A DNA stretch of 64,000 nucleotides, from positions 62,001-126,000 of the forward strand of contig NZ_JACGYX010000001.1 in the NCBI RefSeq assembly GCF_014119005.1, written 5' to 3'. Under the pieces are notes generated by a model. The model did no database searches, was not told where the DNA came from, and saw only the letters and a list, made by a program, of their open reading frames with translations. Shown here in pieces: positions 38,959 to 48,378 of this stretch (the stretch's first letter is position 1; the number at the start of each line of letters is the position of its first letter). The stretch comes from Psychrobacter sp. GP33 (GTDB lineage: Bacteria > Pseudomonadota > Gammaproteobacteria > Pseudomonadales > Moraxellaceae). The position numbers were made by a program, and so were the translations under genes.

Positions 38959-39714
38959 TTATGCTTTATTGGCTGCAATCCAGCTTTGCATTTGCTCAAT
39001 TTCAGCCTTTTGGGCATCGATAATTTCTTGTGCCAGTTTCAGCATTTCAGGGTTTTTACCATATTTAAGCTGAGTTTCTGCCATGTCTACTGCGCCAACA
39101 TGATGCGGTAACATACCACGAGCAAATGCCAAATCAGGCACTGGGTCGGCAATACCTGCCATCATCTCTTCATGCATTGCGTCCATACCGTCGGCATAGG
39201 CTTGTTGCATCGCTTTAGTATCTGCTGTTGGTGTTTTGGTATCTGGATTACTAGCGAGCCATGTTTTCATCTGCGCAATTTCAGACTGCTGAGCGTCGAT
39301 GATTTCTTGCGCCAGCTTACGCATCTCTGCATCAGTACCGTATTTGAGCTCAATCTCTGCCATATCTACCGCACCGATATGATGACCGAGCATACCTTGA
39401 GCAAATGCTGCATCAGGATCGTTATAATCCATACCCATCATCATCTCTTCATGCATTTTAGTCATTGATTCGCTGTACTCTTTGAGCATAGGGGTCATCG
39501 GAGTTCCGTCTGCTACCATAGCATCTGCACTCATATCATGCCCTGCATGGGGATCCATCGCTGGTGCATCTGCTTCAGTGGCATCAATTGTTGCTCCTTC
39601 TTCAGTTATGGGCAGCTCAACCTTTTCATTAGCTGGCTGACAAGCGCTTAATAAAAGAGCGGCACTGACACTAGCAGCAACAACAGATAGGCGTAACTTG
39701 TAATGAGTTTTCAT
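38959..39714 (-). CDS. Lipoprotein with two DUF305 domains
   Basis: The 251-residue protein has a lipoprotein signal (LLLSACQ) and two DUF305 modules. Each contains a GHH/PHH-type core (MLGHHIGAVDMAE in the first, MLPHHVGAVDMAE in the second) and an alpha-helix EIIDAQQSEIAQMKTWL. Met and His are abundant, as in periplasmic copper-binding proteins. DUF305 proteins are commonly encoded with copper-export genes. The two halves look like an internal duplication. It lies downstream of the DUF411 gene on the same strand, about 185 bases away. Confidence 0.88.
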   Translation of the reverse strand: MKTHYKLRLSVVAASVSAALLLSACQPANEKVELPITEEGATIDATEADAPAMDPHAGHDMSADAMVADGTPMTPMLKEYSESMTKMHEEMMMGMDYNDPDAAFAQGMLGHHIGAVDMAEIELKYGTDAEMRKLAQEIIDAQQSEIAQMKTWLASNPDTKTPTADTKAMQQAYADGMDAMHEEMMAGIADPVPDLAFARGMLPHHVGAVDMAETQLKYGKNPEMLKLAQEIIDAQKAEIEQMQSWIAANKA

Positions 39715-39900
39715 GATATATCCTTGGCTTGAATGAGTTAAATATCTTTAACTGTGTGAAATAGTTTATTCAAAAATTTATAAATATTTTAGATTTTAAA
39801 GTCATCAGAGATGAGTTTGACGTAAGGATTCATCTGATTTTATGGGCATTATCCATAAAACCATTTTGATAGTTAATAAAAATGCATACCAGTATCAAAG

Positions 39901-40542
39901 CTATAGTTGTTGCGTAGTAGACTTAATATCTGCATACACTTGGGTGGTGCCGTCTTTGTTGAGCTGCATAATTTGATACGGCATGAATTTATTTTGATAC
40001 TCCATACCTGGGCTACCAACTGGCATACCCGGTACCGCAAGACCAATGGCTTGTGCTGGCGGATTCTCTAAAAACTCTGCCATATACTTGGCTGGTACGT
40101 GACCTTCAAAAACGTAACCATCAGTGGTGATTGCCGTGTGGCAAGAGCGCATCTCAGTGGGTACGCCATAACGGTCTTTAAATAATCCCACATCAGCAAC
40201 ATCCTGCGCTGTTGCGCCTAGACCATTATCTTCTGCATGGCTTATCCAGTCTTTACAGCAGCCGCAATTCGCATCTTTATAAACGGTTGCTGAGATATTT
40301 TTAAGTAAGTCTGGATTGCTTACTGGCGTACTCAGCACAGAAGTGGATGCATTATGTGTTTCAGCTACGTTCGTAGTAACAGCCTGATGCTCAGCCTTTA
40401 CAGTGCTGGCAGTAGAGGCACTACTTTCCGGTTGACTACAAGCAAATAAGGCTGACGCACCAAGTAATATCAGTGCGCTATGCACTAGCTTATAGGATTG
40501 TCGTTTATGGTGAAGGTTTGATTTTTTTATGAGGACTGTCAT
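39901..40542 (-). CDS. DUF411 domain lipoprotein (copper-associated)
   Basis: Starting at ATG 40542 (213 residues), it has a lipoprotein signal (LLGASALFACSQ) and a DUF411 domain. The Cys motif is DANCGCCKDW, later RSCHTA, with GHVPA and AVPGMPVGSPGME. DUF411 proteins bind copper and accompany copper ATPases. A 31-bp element shared with the CopA promoter lies about 112 bases upstream, so it probably belongs to the same regulon. A longer start at 40581 lacks a ribosome site. Confidence 0.88.
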   Translation of the reverse strand: MTVLIKKSNLHHKRQSYKLVHSALILLGASALFACSQPESSASTASTVKAEHQAVTTNVAETHNASTSVLSTPVSNPDLLKNISATVYKDANCGCCKDWISHAEDNGLGATAQDVADVGLFKDRYGVPTEMRSCHTAITTDGYVFEGHVPAKYMAEFLENPPAQAIGLAVPGMPVGSPGMEYQNKFMPYQIMQLNKDGTTQVYADIKSTTQQL

Positions 40543-40653
40543 AGTGAGTCTCGTATTGGTCGCGTAGTACACAGTGCGCACTCAGCAACGCCTGATATTG
40601 TTTAATAATAAATTTAGCAATAGATTAATATTACGAACAGCTTAGTAGAATGA

Positions 40654-40693
40654 CTCTGACAACAACATGACGCTAAGATGACAAAATTGTCAT
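40654..40693 (-). promoter_or_regulatory. Candidate CopR operator, copy 1
   Basis: A 31-bp sequence (40654-40684, core CTGACAACAACATGACGC) is identical to one at 43539-43569. It runs into an inverted repeat ATGACAA-AA-TTGTCAT (40678-40693). It lies 112 bases upstream of the DUF411 start. Confidence 0.7.
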
Positions 40694-40744
40694 ATTGCGA
40701 TTTTGACGTATAAATAGAGCTACCATATATGCACAGTATTAACC

Positions 40745-43177
40745 TTACAACTTCAAACGGCGTAATCGCAGCGCATTACCAATAACCGATACCGAAGAAA
40801 GACTCATCGCAGCGGCCGCTATCATTGGACTGAGTAAAATTCCGAAGAATGGGTACAGCACACCTGCCGCAATCGGTATGCCAAGCGCGTTATAGAAGAA
40901 GGCAAAGAATAGGTTCTGTCTGATATTACGCATTGTAGAATGGCTCAGTTTATGGGCTCTAGCAATTCCCATCAGATCGCCCTTCACTAACGTGATGCCT
41001 GCACTTTCCATGGCCACATCTGTACCTGTGCCCATGGCGATGCCAACGTTAGCCTGTGCAAGAGCGGGAGCATCATTGATACCGTCTCCCGCCATTGCTA
41101 CGACTTTGCCGCTGCTTTGCAGCTCCTTGATGATACGGTTTTTGTCCTCTGGAGAGACATCCGCATGTACCTCATCAATATTTAATTTACTGGCAACCGC
41201 TCTAGCCGTTATCTCATTGTCACCCGTCAGCATGACTACGCGTAGTCCAGCTTTGTGCAGCAGAGATATTGCCTCGCTCGTACTTGGCTTGATAGGATCA
41301 GCCACTGAGATTAGACCAGCGGCATGCCCATCTACTGCAACGAACATGACAGTTTCACCGTCCTTTCTGCGTTTGTCGGCACGGTCTGAAAGCGCACTGT
41401 CAAAACTATGAAGACGATGCATGAATTTAGAATTGCCTACGGCGACTTGTTTACCATTAACCAGCGCCTGCGCGCCTTCACCAGTGGTCGAACTAAAATC
41501 ACTGGCTTTAGCCATATTGAGGGATTTTGCCTTTGCAGCCTTAACGATAGCTTCTGCTAAAGGATGTTCGCTGGCACTCTCTACCGCTGCGACTAGCACA
41601 AGAAGTTCATCTTCATCTAATCCGCCAAGCGCTTCGATAGCGGTAAGCTCTGGTTTACCTGCTGTCAGCGTTCCTGTTTTGTCGACAACGATGGTGTCGA
41701 CTTTTTCCATGCTCTCTAACGCTTCAGCATTCTTGATAAGTACGCCGTTTTGAGCCCCTTTGCCAGTACCAACCATAATCGACATTGGTGTGGCGAGCCC
41801 TAACGCACAAGGGCAGGCGATGATTAATACCGCGATAGCGTTGACCAGTGCAAAAGCCATTGCAGGCGCAGGTCCGAACATAGCCCAGACAATAAAGGTT
41901 ATCACAGAACAGATAAGGACGATCGGCACGAACCACCCAGCTACCTTATCCACCAGCTTCTGTATTGGTGCGCGACTGCGCTGAGCTTCAGCGACCATCT
42001 TGACAATCTTGGATAATACGGTGTCATCACCAACGTCGACCGCTTTAATTAATAGCGTTCCAGTACCGTTGACTGTGCCGCCGGTGACCGTATCCCCTTG
42101 TGCCTTTAAGACTGGAATGGGTTCGCCAGTCACCATCGATTCATCGATGCTGCTACTGCCTTCAAGCACCGTGCCGTCTACCGGGAGCTTTTCTCCTGGC
42201 TTCACTCGCAGTGTGTCACCGCTAACAACTTCGTCAAGTGATACTTCTGTCTCGACATCATTCTCATCCACACGTCTTGCTGTTGGTGGAGCCAGCTCAA
42301 GTAGCGCGCGAATCGCGCCAGAGGTCTGACTTCTAGCTTTGAGTTCTAACACCTGCCCCAATAGCACCAAGGTCACAATGACAGCTGCCGCTTCATAGTA
42401 GACACCGACTTGACCAGAAGCATCCCTGAAGCTGTCTGGGAAAATATCCGGAAGGAAGGTTGCTATCAGACTGAAACCAAAAGCTGCGCCTACGCCCACT
42501 GCAATCAGAGTGAACATGTTCAGGTTGCGGCTTTTTATTGACTGCCAACCACGAACGAAGAACGGTGTGCCTCCCCATAACACCACTGGTGTCGCAAGTG
42601 CCAGTTGAATCCACTGAGCAATCTGCCCAGAGATATCGCCCTTAATAAGGTTGTCTAGGTTTATACCTACCATATGGCTCATTGCATACAAAAACAGCGG
42701 TATTGTGAGTACCGTGCATATCCAAAAACGGCGAGTCATATCGTCGAGCTCTGAGGTGTCTTCCTCACCAATAGTAACCGTCTCTGACTCCAGTGCCATG
42801 CCACATATCGGACAGCCACTATTCTCAACATCTCTGACTTCTGGATGCATAGGACAGGTATAAACGGTTCCACTGTAGCCAGCTGGAACCAAATCGTACT
42901 TGCCGCCTTTGACAGATTTTAACTCTGTATTAGACGTGTTGTGGTTATGACTATGGCAGCTTGCGTGGTCATCTTTTGTGTCTTTGTCAGTCATCTCTGC
43001 CATTTCGACAACAGTGTCTTCAGGTTTAAGAGACATTTTGCATATTGGACAACCGCTATCTTCAACGTCTCTGACTTCTGGGTGCATAGGGCAGGTATAA
43101 ACGGTTCCGCTGTAGCCCGCTGGTACCTTATTGTGCTTACTGTCTACTTCTTTTTCTTCATGCGTATCATGTTTCAT
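40745..43177 (-). CDS. copA: Copper-transporting P1B-type ATPase with two Cys/His metal-binding modules
   Basis: The 810-residue Cu(I) exporter has eight expected membrane helices and the core motifs CPC at 455-457, DKTGT with Asp499, and the late YN (762-763) and MSLSS (791-795) typical of Cu(I) pumps. Instead of classical HMA domains it has two copies of the HMBD (YHS-like) motif at 28-48 and 106-127, each [18 protein letters not shown]. The copies are almost identical and include the preceding [10 protein letters not shown], so they are a recent duplication. The first has ICKM and the second ICGM. A His-rich spacer ([10 protein letters not shown]) separates them. Confidence 0.95.
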   Translation of the reverse strand: MKHDTHEEKEVDSKHNKVPAGYSGTVYTCPMHPEVRDVEDSGCPICKMSLKPEDTVVEMAEMTDKDTKDDHASCHSHNHNTSNTELKSVKGGKYDLVPAGYSGTVYTCPMHPEVRDVENSGCPICGMALESETVTIGEEDTSELDDMTRRFWICTVLTIPLFLYAMSHMVGINLDNLIKGDISGQIAQWIQLALATPVVLWGGTPFFVRGWQSIKSRNLNMFTLIAVGVGAAFGFSLIATFLPDIFPDSFRDASGQVGVYYEAAAVIVTLVLLGQVLELKARSQTSGAIRALLELAPPTARRVDENDVETEVSLDEVVSGDTLRVKPGEKLPVDGTVLEGSSSIDESMVTGEPIPVLKAQGDTVTGGTVNGTGTLLIKAVDVGDDTVLSKIVKMVAEAQRSRAPIQKLVDKVAGWFVPIVLICSVITFIVWAMFGPAPAMAFALVNAIAVLIIACPCALGLATPMSIMVGTGKGAQNGVLIKNAEALESMEKVDTIVVDKTGTLTAGKPELTAIEALGGLDEDELLVLVAAVESASEHPLAEAIVKAAKAKSLNMAKASDFSSTTGEGAQALVNGKQVAVGNSKFMHRLHSFDSALSDRADKRRKDGETVMFVAVDGHAAGLISVADPIKPSTSEAISLLHKAGLRVVMLTGDNEITARAVASKLNIDEVHADVSPEDKNRIIKELQSSGKVVAMAGDGINDAPALAQANVGIAMGTGTDVAMESAGITLVKGDLMGIARAHKLSHSTMRNIRQNLFFAFFYNALGIPIAAGVLYPFFGILLSPMIAAAAMSLSSVSVIGNALRLRRLKL

Positions 43178-43278
43178 AAAATCATTCCTTGAAGACGGTA
43201 AGTAGACATCTAGACGACGCGGAGTTAGTACCCGAACACTATTTCCCTACTGTCAAATTCAGATGTTTATCGTTAAGC

Positions 43279-43425
43279 TTATTCTTGTTTACGCAGATAC
43301 TTTAGTAGCGCCATAACTGTTAGTATCAGTATGGTAAAAATTAATATTACAAACAGCAGCCAGATAACCATCATTCCCCAGCCCATGCCATTCATCATGC
43401 TCCCATGCATCATTCCGTTCATCAT
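43279..43425 (-). CDS. Small Met-rich single-helix membrane protein
   Basis: This 48-residue ORF has a strong ribosome site (GGGGAAA six bases before the ATG). It starts with a Met/Gly cluster (MMNGMMHGSMMNGMGWGMM: eight Met and one His within the first 19 residues), continues with one membrane helix and ends KYLRKQE. Met/His clusters of this kind bind Cu(I). It precedes copA on the same strand by 101 bases and follows the CopR-box promoter, so it is the first gene of the copA transcript. It may be a copper donor or a chaperone to CopA. Confidence 0.7.
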   Translation of the reverse strand: MMNGMMHGSMMNGMGWGMMVIWLLFVILIFTILILTVMALLKYLRKQE

Positions 43426-43538
43426 AATATTTCCCCGTAACTCATCGTGTTAGCATTAATAATGGTATGCGAATGCCTTCCAAATAAATATTTATCTGCT
43501 ACTAACGAGTTGTGATAAATAACAGCGTAACATTACGG

Positions 43539-43578
43539 CTCTGACAACAACATGACGCTAAGATGACAATGCTGTCAT
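43539..43578 (-). promoter_or_regulatory. Candidate CopR operator, copy 2 (divergent promoter)
   Basis: The 31-bp copy at 43539-43569 and an inverted repeat ATGACA-ATGC-TGTCAT (43563-43578) lie between the minus-strand small-protein/copA unit (114 bases away) and the plus-strand copR gene. The distance to the first minus-strand gene matches copy 1 within two bases. Confidence 0.75.
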
Positions 43579-43659
43579 GTTGCGGTCATAGCATAGGAAT
43601 GGTGCTGACATTCCTCTATGATTAACACCATTAAACTAACGAACCAGCATGGGTCTGCT

Positions 43660-44376
43660 ATGAAGATATTATTAGTCGAAGATGAATTATCGCTTGGTGA
43701 CTATATAAAAAAAGGTCTGAGCGAAGCAGGCTTTATCGTTGACCATCAAACCACAGGACTTGATGGTTACCATGCCTTAATGAGCGAGGATTTTAACGTT
43801 GTGGTGATGGATGTGATGCTGCCTGATATCAGTGGCTTTGAGCTAGTAAGTAATTACCGCGCTGCTGGTAAGCATACCCCTATCTTATTTTTAACGGCTA
43901 AAGATGATTTGAGTGATCGTATAAAGGGGATTGAAATAGGTGGGGATGACTATCTGACTAAGCCCTTTGCATTCGCTGAGCTGTTAGTGAGAATAAAGAG
44001 CTTGCTACGCCGTGCCAATCAGGCGGATTACAGTAGTAACCTCATGCAAATTGCAGATTTGAAGATGGATATCGCTAAACGTAGTGTACATAGAGGTGAG
44101 CAGCCTATTAAATTAACTGCAAAAGAGTTCTCCCTATTGCAGTTTTTACTTGAGCGCCAAGGCGAGGTATTACCGCGCTCAGTTATTGCCTCTCAGGTTT
44201 GGGATGTAAATTTTGATAGCGACACCAACGTCATTGATGTCGCGATTCGGCGCTTAAGAATTAAAATTGATGATGATTATGAAGTAAAGCTGATACACAC
44301 GGTTCGTGGTATGGGATATCGCTTAGAAGTTATGGATAGCAGCCATGATTTAACACATCCGATAGACAACCAATAA
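43660..44376 (+). CDS. CopR-type OmpR-family response regulator
   Basis: Starting at ATG 43660 (238 residues), the protein has a receiver with acidic pair 7-8, phospho-acceptor Asp51 (VVVMDVMLPD) and a Lys in YLTKPFAFAE, then a winged-helix DNA-binding domain (ends IHTVRGMGYRLE). It is 2 bases from the sensor kinase gene. An in-frame ATG at 43618 would add 14 residues before the strand. Location opposite the copper exporter and the shared operator make copper the likely signal. Confidence 0.9.
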   Translation: MKILLVEDELSLGDYIKKGLSEAGFIVDHQTTGLDGYHALMSEDFNVVVMDVMLPDISGFELVSNYRAAGKHTPILFLTAKDDLSDRIKGIEIGGDDYLTKPFAFAELLVRIKSLLRRANQADYSSNLMQIADLKMDIAKRSVHRGEQPIKLTAKEFSLLQFLLERQGEVLPRSVIASQVWDVNFDSDTNVIDVAIRRLRIKIDDDYEVKLIHTVRGMGYRLEVMDSSHDLTHPIDNQ

Positions 44377-44377
44377 C

Positions 44378-45847
44378 ATGACGCCCATTGTCACAGACGG
44401 ACGCCTATCACTGTTATGGCGGACACTATTTTTACTAACGCTTTGTGTAGTAATTACCCAAATCTGTCTTTATTTATGGATTCAGCATTCAGTTAATGGT
44501 CATTTTGAGCAAATGGACGCAGAGATTCTAACCCATGCGGCGTTTAATGTGCGTCAGAATATGACGGATAGCTTGCTCAATAATCAGGGTACAACACAAC
44601 TTTCTAGCCAGTCAATCCAACTACAAAACGTTGGACTGGACTACGATGTAAAAACCGTTATTACCGATAAACAGGGAAAATTTATTGCCAGTAGGCCCAC
44701 AGGCTTTATGAGTCAGTCAGGTGATAAGCGTTCAGTAAAAGACTTGTGGCAACAACATCATGAGCAGCCGTTTGATTTAAAAATTGATAGTCGTCATTAT
44801 CGAGCGATTGTCATTCAGCATTCTGGGCGCTTAGCCCTTATTGCCTTACCTATCGACGTTCACCATCAATACCTCGCCCAATTTAACCGTCAGCTCATTC
44901 TTATCTTAATGGCTATTACCTTTATATTGGTATCCGTTGCGGCTTTCAGTGTCCATTTAGGGTTTGCCCCACTATCGACCATCAGACAAAAGATGACCCG
45001 AATTAATGCCGAAAAGCTTGATGATCGTATTGTCATTAGTGAGATGCCCAGTGAACTGCGCCCACTTGCTGACGCTTATAACGCCATGATGGATAAGCTT
45101 GAGCATAACTTTGCTTCATTATCGCGCTTCTCGGATGATATTGCGCATGAGCTTCGTACTCCGCTTGCAATCTTAAGTACCCAAACTCAAGTGATGTTAA
45201 GTAAACCTAGAGATAGCAATGAATACGTTGAGCAACTGCACGATCAGCATGACACCCTTGAGCAGTTATCCAGCTTGATTAACAACATGCTGTTATTGGC
45301 AAAAACGCAAAAAGGACTCTATGACTCGCAATTCGCTGCTGTTGATACCGAGACTCTGATTACTAAGATGATTGCTTATTACGAATTTATAGCGGAAGAT
45401 CGTGGGATTGTATTTGAAAAAAGCGGAGACTTTAAAGCTGTATTGGGAGATGACAGCTTATTGCAAAGGCTGTTTGCCAATCTGATATCAAACGCTATCT
45501 ATTATTCGGCAAGCGATAGCGTCATTACTATTGCCGCCTCTACTACAGATAATAGCGTTATGAGTCATACAGAGAAGGAAAATCGATCGGTATCAAACCA
45601 GTCATTTTTAAAGCCATACCTAAAAATAACACTCACTAATCAACTGAATGAACCCTTAACACAAATAGAGGCCGATAGATTGTCTGAGCGTTTTTATCGT
45701 CATCATAAGAACAATACTTTGCATTCAGGTACGGGTCTAGGGTTATCGATCGTACAAGCGATTGTGAATGCCCATGATGGCAGAATGAGCATCACTGTCA
45801 AAGATGAATATTATTTTCAGGTCAGTGTGGAGCTGCTAATCCCTTAA
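44378..45847 (+). CDS. CopS-type sensor histidine kinase
   Basis: The 489-residue membrane kinase has helix 1 at about residues 13-34, a periplasmic sensor of ~135 residues, helix 2 near 172-196, a HAMP and HisKA with His257 in DDIAHELRTPLAIL. The HATPase domain ends with GTGLGLSIV. The layout and the HisKA/HAMP spacing are those of heavy-metal sensor kinases (CopS/CusS). It forms an operon with the response regulator. Confidence 0.9.
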   Translation: MTPIVTDGRLSLLWRTLFLLTLCVVITQICLYLWIQHSVNGHFEQMDAEILTHAAFNVRQNMTDSLLNNQGTTQLSSQSIQLQNVGLDYDVKTVITDKQGKFIASRPTGFMSQSGDKRSVKDLWQQHHEQPFDLKIDSRHYRAIVIQHSGRLALIALPIDVHHQYLAQFNRQLILILMAITFILVSVAAFSVHLGFAPLSTIRQKMTRINAEKLDDRIVISEMPSELRPLADAYNAMMDKLEHNFASLSRFSDDIAHELRTPLAILSTQTQVMLSKPRDSNEYVEQLHDQHDTLEQLSSLINNMLLLAKTQKGLYDSQFAAVDTETLITKMIAYYEFIAEDRGIVFEKSGDFKAVLGDDSLLQRLFANLISNAIYYSASDSVITIAASTTDNSVMSHTEKENRSVSNQSFLKPYLKITLTNQLNEPLTQIEADRLSERFYRHHKNNTLHSGTGLGLSIVQAIVNAHDGRMSITVKDEYYFQVSVELLIP

Positions 45848-46081
45848 TTATAGCGTATACCCAAGAACTTTTTATTTAATGGGTATTGTTTAAAGTTATA
45901 GAGGATTTGTTTATTAAGTATATCTATATAGTTTATTTAAAATATATAAGTCGCATAAGTAACTGTTTTCATTTAGGATAAATATTAAAGAGCCTACTCT
46001 TATCAGGGATATGAGTTTATTGCTAATTTTACATACGATTAAAAGAACCTGAACCACTTCACATAATAAAAGGAACTTATT

Positions 46082-47605
46082 ATGCTTTTATTCGATTCTA
46101 CTTTTAATCATCACAAAGAAATATTTAACTATTCGAATTTAGCCTTAGCCTGCCTTTTAGCGCTGGGCACTCTAAATATAACTGGGTGTGATAAAACCAA
46201 TACAGAAGCGACAGCCACTAACGCGGTCGAACCCATGACAGATAAAGCCTCGAGTAAAGATAACGGCGGAGAAGGGGACTTGCCAATTATCGATGCGGTG
46301 CTGACTCATGCGCCTAACGTACCACCACCTATTAATCGTGACTATCCTGCAAAGGTTAGGGTAAAGATGGAAACTGTCGAAACAGTTATGCGTTTGGCGG
46401 ACGGAGTAGATTATGAGTTCTGGACATTTGGCGGCCAAGTACCTGGTCAGTTTGTTCGAATTCGTGAAGGTGATGAGGTCGAGTTCCACTTATCAAATCA
46501 TCCTGACTCTAAGATGCCACACAATATCGATTTGCATGCAGTGACAGGACCGCATGGTGGCGCGTCGTCGTCGTTTACTGCACCGGGTTATACCTCGGAG
46601 TTTAATTTTAAAGCATTAAATCCAGGACTGTATGTCTATCACTGTGCAACGGCGCCCGTTGGCATGCACATTGCCAATGGTATGTACGGGCTAATATTGG
46701 TTGAGCCCAAAGAGGGCTTATCAAAAGTTGATCACGAGTATTATGTGATGCAAGGAGACTTCTACACCAAGGGTAGCTACGGTCAGCAAGGTCTTCAGCC
46801 CTTTGATATGGATAAGGCAGTCTCAGAGAATCCAGACTATGTCTTATTTAATGGCTCAGTGGGCGCGCTGACCGGTGATAATGCGCTGAAGGCCAATGTG
46901 GGCGAAACAGTACGCTTATTCGTTGGAAACGGTGGCCCGAACCTAGTGTCGTCTTTTCACGTCATTGGTGAAATCTTTGATAAAGTATATGTTGATGGCG
47001 GCACTACAGAGAATCATAACGTGCAGACGACGCTCATACCGTCAGGCGGTGCTGCGATTACCGAATTTAAGACAGACGTACCTGGTGAGTACATCTTGGT
47101 CGACCACTCAATCTTTCGTGCCTTTAATAAAGGAGCTTTAGGGATTTTGCAAGTCGAAGGTAAAGAGAACAAGCGCATCTATTCAGGCAAAACCAAATAC
47201 CGTGTCTATCTACCGGAAGGCGCAGCCACGCAAAGTATCGCTAATAGTAAACCTGCTCCGCGAAAAGTCGCCGCAAACAAGCAGCAGCGAATTGAGATGG
47301 GTAAATATGTCTATGATAATAACTGCGCCGCATGTCATCAGCCAACGGGGCTAGGTATCCCTAAAGCCTTTCCGCCGTTGGCTAAATCTGACTATTTACT
47401 CAAAGATCCCAATCGCGCTATCAATGCGGTCATACATGGCCTCAATGGCAAGATTATGGTTAATGGTGAAGTTTATGATAGCGTTATGCCAGCCGTTGCG
47501 CTAGATGACGAAAGAGTGGCAAACGTCGTGACTTATATCCTCAATACTTGGGGAAATAATGGTGGTGAAGTAACGCCAGATCAAGTTAAAGCCGCTCGTA
47601 AGTAG
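46082..47605 (+). CDS. nirK: Copper nitrite reductase with fused cytochrome c (AniA/NirK type)
   Basis: The 507-residue lipoprotein (lipobox ITGC, Cys36) reduces nitrite to NO in the periplasm. The cupredoxin halves show type 1 copper ligands His147, Cys188, His196 and Met201. Type 2 ligands are His152, His187 and His342, with catalytic Asp150 and His293. The short CATAPVGMH loop is the AniA kind. A C-terminal class I cytochrome c carries CAACH (415-419) and ends about residue 490. Fusing the electron donor to the enzyme is known in some NirK proteins. It follows copRS by about 235 bases and has its own AAGGAAC site. Confidence 0.93.
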   Translation: MLLFDSTFNHHKEIFNYSNLALACLLALGTLNITGCDKTNTEATATNAVEPMTDKASSKDNGGEGDLPIIDAVLTHAPNVPPPINRDYPAKVRVKMETVETVMRLADGVDYEFWTFGGQVPGQFVRIREGDEVEFHLSNHPDSKMPHNIDLHAVTGPHGGASSSFTAPGYTSEFNFKALNPGLYVYHCATAPVGMHIANGMYGLILVEPKEGLSKVDHEYYVMQGDFYTKGSYGQQGLQPFDMDKAVSENPDYVLFNGSVGALTGDNALKANVGETVRLFVGNGGPNLVSSFHVIGEIFDKVYVDGGTTENHNVQTTLIPSGGAAITEFKTDVPGEYILVDHSIFRAFNKGALGILQVEGKENKRIYSGKTKYRVYLPEGAATQSIANSKPAPRKVAANKQQRIEMGKYVYDNNCAACHQPTGLGIPKAFPPLAKSDYLLKDPNRAINAVIHGLNGKIMVNGEVYDSVMPAVALDDERVANVVTYILNTWGNNGGEVTPDQVKAARK

Positions 47606-47656
47606 AACTATTATTCTCTATAAGCCTACTATCACATACATCTGGAGTTTAGCATT

Positions 47657-48367
47657 ATGAGCCGAGGTACTCGCACCATCGAAATCTATCGCTATGACCC
47701 TGATAAGGACACAGCGCCACGCATGCAGAGCTATACGATTGAACTGCTGGACTCAGATCGTATGTTGCTTGATATATTAATACGTCTCAAACAACAAGAT
47801 GAAACCATCACTTTTCGTCGTTCTTGCCGTGAAGGCATTTGCGGCTCTGATGCTATGAATATTAATGGTAGAAACGGCTTGGCATGTCTAATAAATTTGA
47901 ATAGTCTACCTGAAAAAATAACGGTTCGTCCGCTACCAGGTCTACCAGTTGTTCGTGATTTGGTTATCGATATGAATCAATTTTACGAGCAATATGAAAA
48001 GATTCATCCTTACTTAATCAATGATCAGCCCCCACCGCCAACCGAGCGTCTGCAATCACCTGAGCAACGTGAAAAGCTAAATGGTCTCTACGAGTGTATT
48101 TTATGCGCGTGTTGTTCAACTGCTTGCCCATCGTTTTGGTGGAATCCTGATAAGTTTTTAGGCCCAGCAGCGCTATTAAACGCTAATCGCTTTGCTGTAG
48201 ATAGCCGAGATACGGATACTCGGGCACGTTTGCTACGTTTAGAAGATCCGTTCAGTTTATTCCGTTGTCGAGGCATAATGAATTGCGTGTTGTATTGTCC
48301 AAAGGGATTAAACCCCACTAAAGCCATTGGTAATTTGCGTAACATGCTGATTAACCAAGCGGGCTAA
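47657..48367 (+). CDS. Succinate dehydrogenase iron-sulfur subunit paralogue, standalone
   Basis: The 236-residue SdhB-like protein keeps all cluster cysteines: [2Fe-2S] Cys57/62/65-region and Cys77 (CREGICGSD), and the [4Fe-4S]/[3Fe-4S] set 147, 150, 153, 157, 204, 210, 214. It keeps WW at 161-162 as well. The quinone-site segment normally reads RCHSIMNC; here it is RCRGIMNC, so the His near ubiquinone is Arg205. No sdhA, sdhC or sdhD is present, although the family works as a four-subunit complex. It is followed after 11 bases by the LRR gene, and precedes it in one operon. Confidence 0.88.
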   Translation: MSRGTRTIEIYRYDPDKDTAPRMQSYTIELLDSDRMLLDILIRLKQQDETITFRRSCREGICGSDAMNINGRNGLACLINLNSLPEKITVRPLPGLPVVRDLVIDMNQFYEQYEKIHPYLINDQPPPPTERLQSPEQREKLNGLYECILCACCSTACPSFWWNPDKFLGPAALLNANRFAVDSRDTDTRARLLRLEDPFSLFRCRGIMNCVLYCPKGLNPTKAIGNLRNMLINQAG

Positions 48368-48378
48368 GGAGCAAGGCT

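Noticed and set aside
41421-42329. Plus-strand ORFs inside copA
   Set aside because: They are shadows of the strongly conserved minus-strand ATPase frame.
45848-46081. FNR or NsrR box ahead of nirK
   Set aside because: AT-rich partial palindromes exist, but none fits the TTGAT-N4-ATCAA or NsrR consensus well.
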